Of a DNA stretch of 5,534 nucleotides, positions 5,510-5,534 are shown piece after piece (the stretch's first letter is position 1; every line of letters begins with the position of its first letter). Source of the stretch: Promethearchaeota archaeon (lineage in GTDB: Archaea > Asgardarchaeota > Lokiarchaeia > Sigyniarchaeales > Promethearchaeaceae); NCBI GenBank assembly GCA_014729055.1, contig WJKO01000645.1, forward strand, positions 1-5,534. Direction: 5' to 3'. The position numbers and the translations under genes are program-made. A model generated the notes under the pieces. The model saw only the letters and a list, made by a program, of their open reading frames with translations, had not been told where the DNA came from and did no database searches.

Positions 5510-5534
5510 ACGTATATATAAATAATAATAAATC
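5510..5534 (-). promoter_or_regulatory. Archaeal-type promoter of the macroglobulin-like gene
   Basis: On the minus strand TTTATATA (5522-5515) is centred about 21 bases before the A of the start codon at 5497. At normal archaeal spacing, transcription would begin at or very close to the ATG. The bases between contain only a weak GAGAGA directly against the ATG, not a usable Shine-Dalgarno site. This fits a leaderless mRNA and supports ATG 5497 as the true start. The BRE would lie at 5523-5534, which is A/T-only and uninformative. Confidence 0.5.

Overview
The window is AT-rich and fully chromosomal in character. It shows no insertion sequence, CRISPR array, tRNA or rRNA. It most likely comes from an archaeon. 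The octamer TTTATATA, a classical archaeal TATA box, lies on the minus strand at 5515-5522, about 21 bases before a start codon that has no usable Shine-Dalgarno site, which suggests a leaderless mRNA. A second TTTATATA with a BRE-like CGAAA in front lies at 2596-2610. A bacterial host is not excluded: an AAGGAG ribosome site is present, and TATAAT at 315-320 also fits a bacterial -10 box. I cannot name a lineage.

Layout. Bases 1-176 hold the 3' end of a plus-strand gene, possibly a SAM-dependent methyltransferase. Bases 177-342 are a short intergenic stretch with T-rich runs, a promoter and a ribosome binding site; a 33-codon ORF of doubtful status lies there on the minus strand. Bases 343-1257 encode a six-helix membrane protein of unknown function. 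It is followed after 23 bases by a protein of the uroporphyrinogen decarboxylase (URO-D) superfamily, of the MtaA/CmuA-like methyltransferase type (1281-2540). These two genes probably form an operon. Bases 2541-2749 separate convergent genes and contain a tandem 10-mer, a hairpin and a TATA-like box.

Bases 2750-5497 on the minus strand encode the most unusual gene: a 915-residue alpha-2-macroglobulin-family protein. It has only the C-terminal half of the usual architecture: A2M domain, thioester domain with a CxEQ motif, and C-terminal macroglobulin domain. About 150 residues of unrecognised, polar and partly helical sequence stand where the usual N-terminal macroglobulin and bait domains would be, and there is no signal peptide. 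Its promoter sits directly before the start codon, so the short form looks like a real gene rather than a 5' deletion product.

How the parts work together is mostly open. The membrane protein and URO-D-type protein may share a methyl-transfer or corrinoid-linked task, but no corrinoid protein is visible here. The macroglobulin-like gene is convergent and independently transcribed, so nothing ties it to the operon except proximity.
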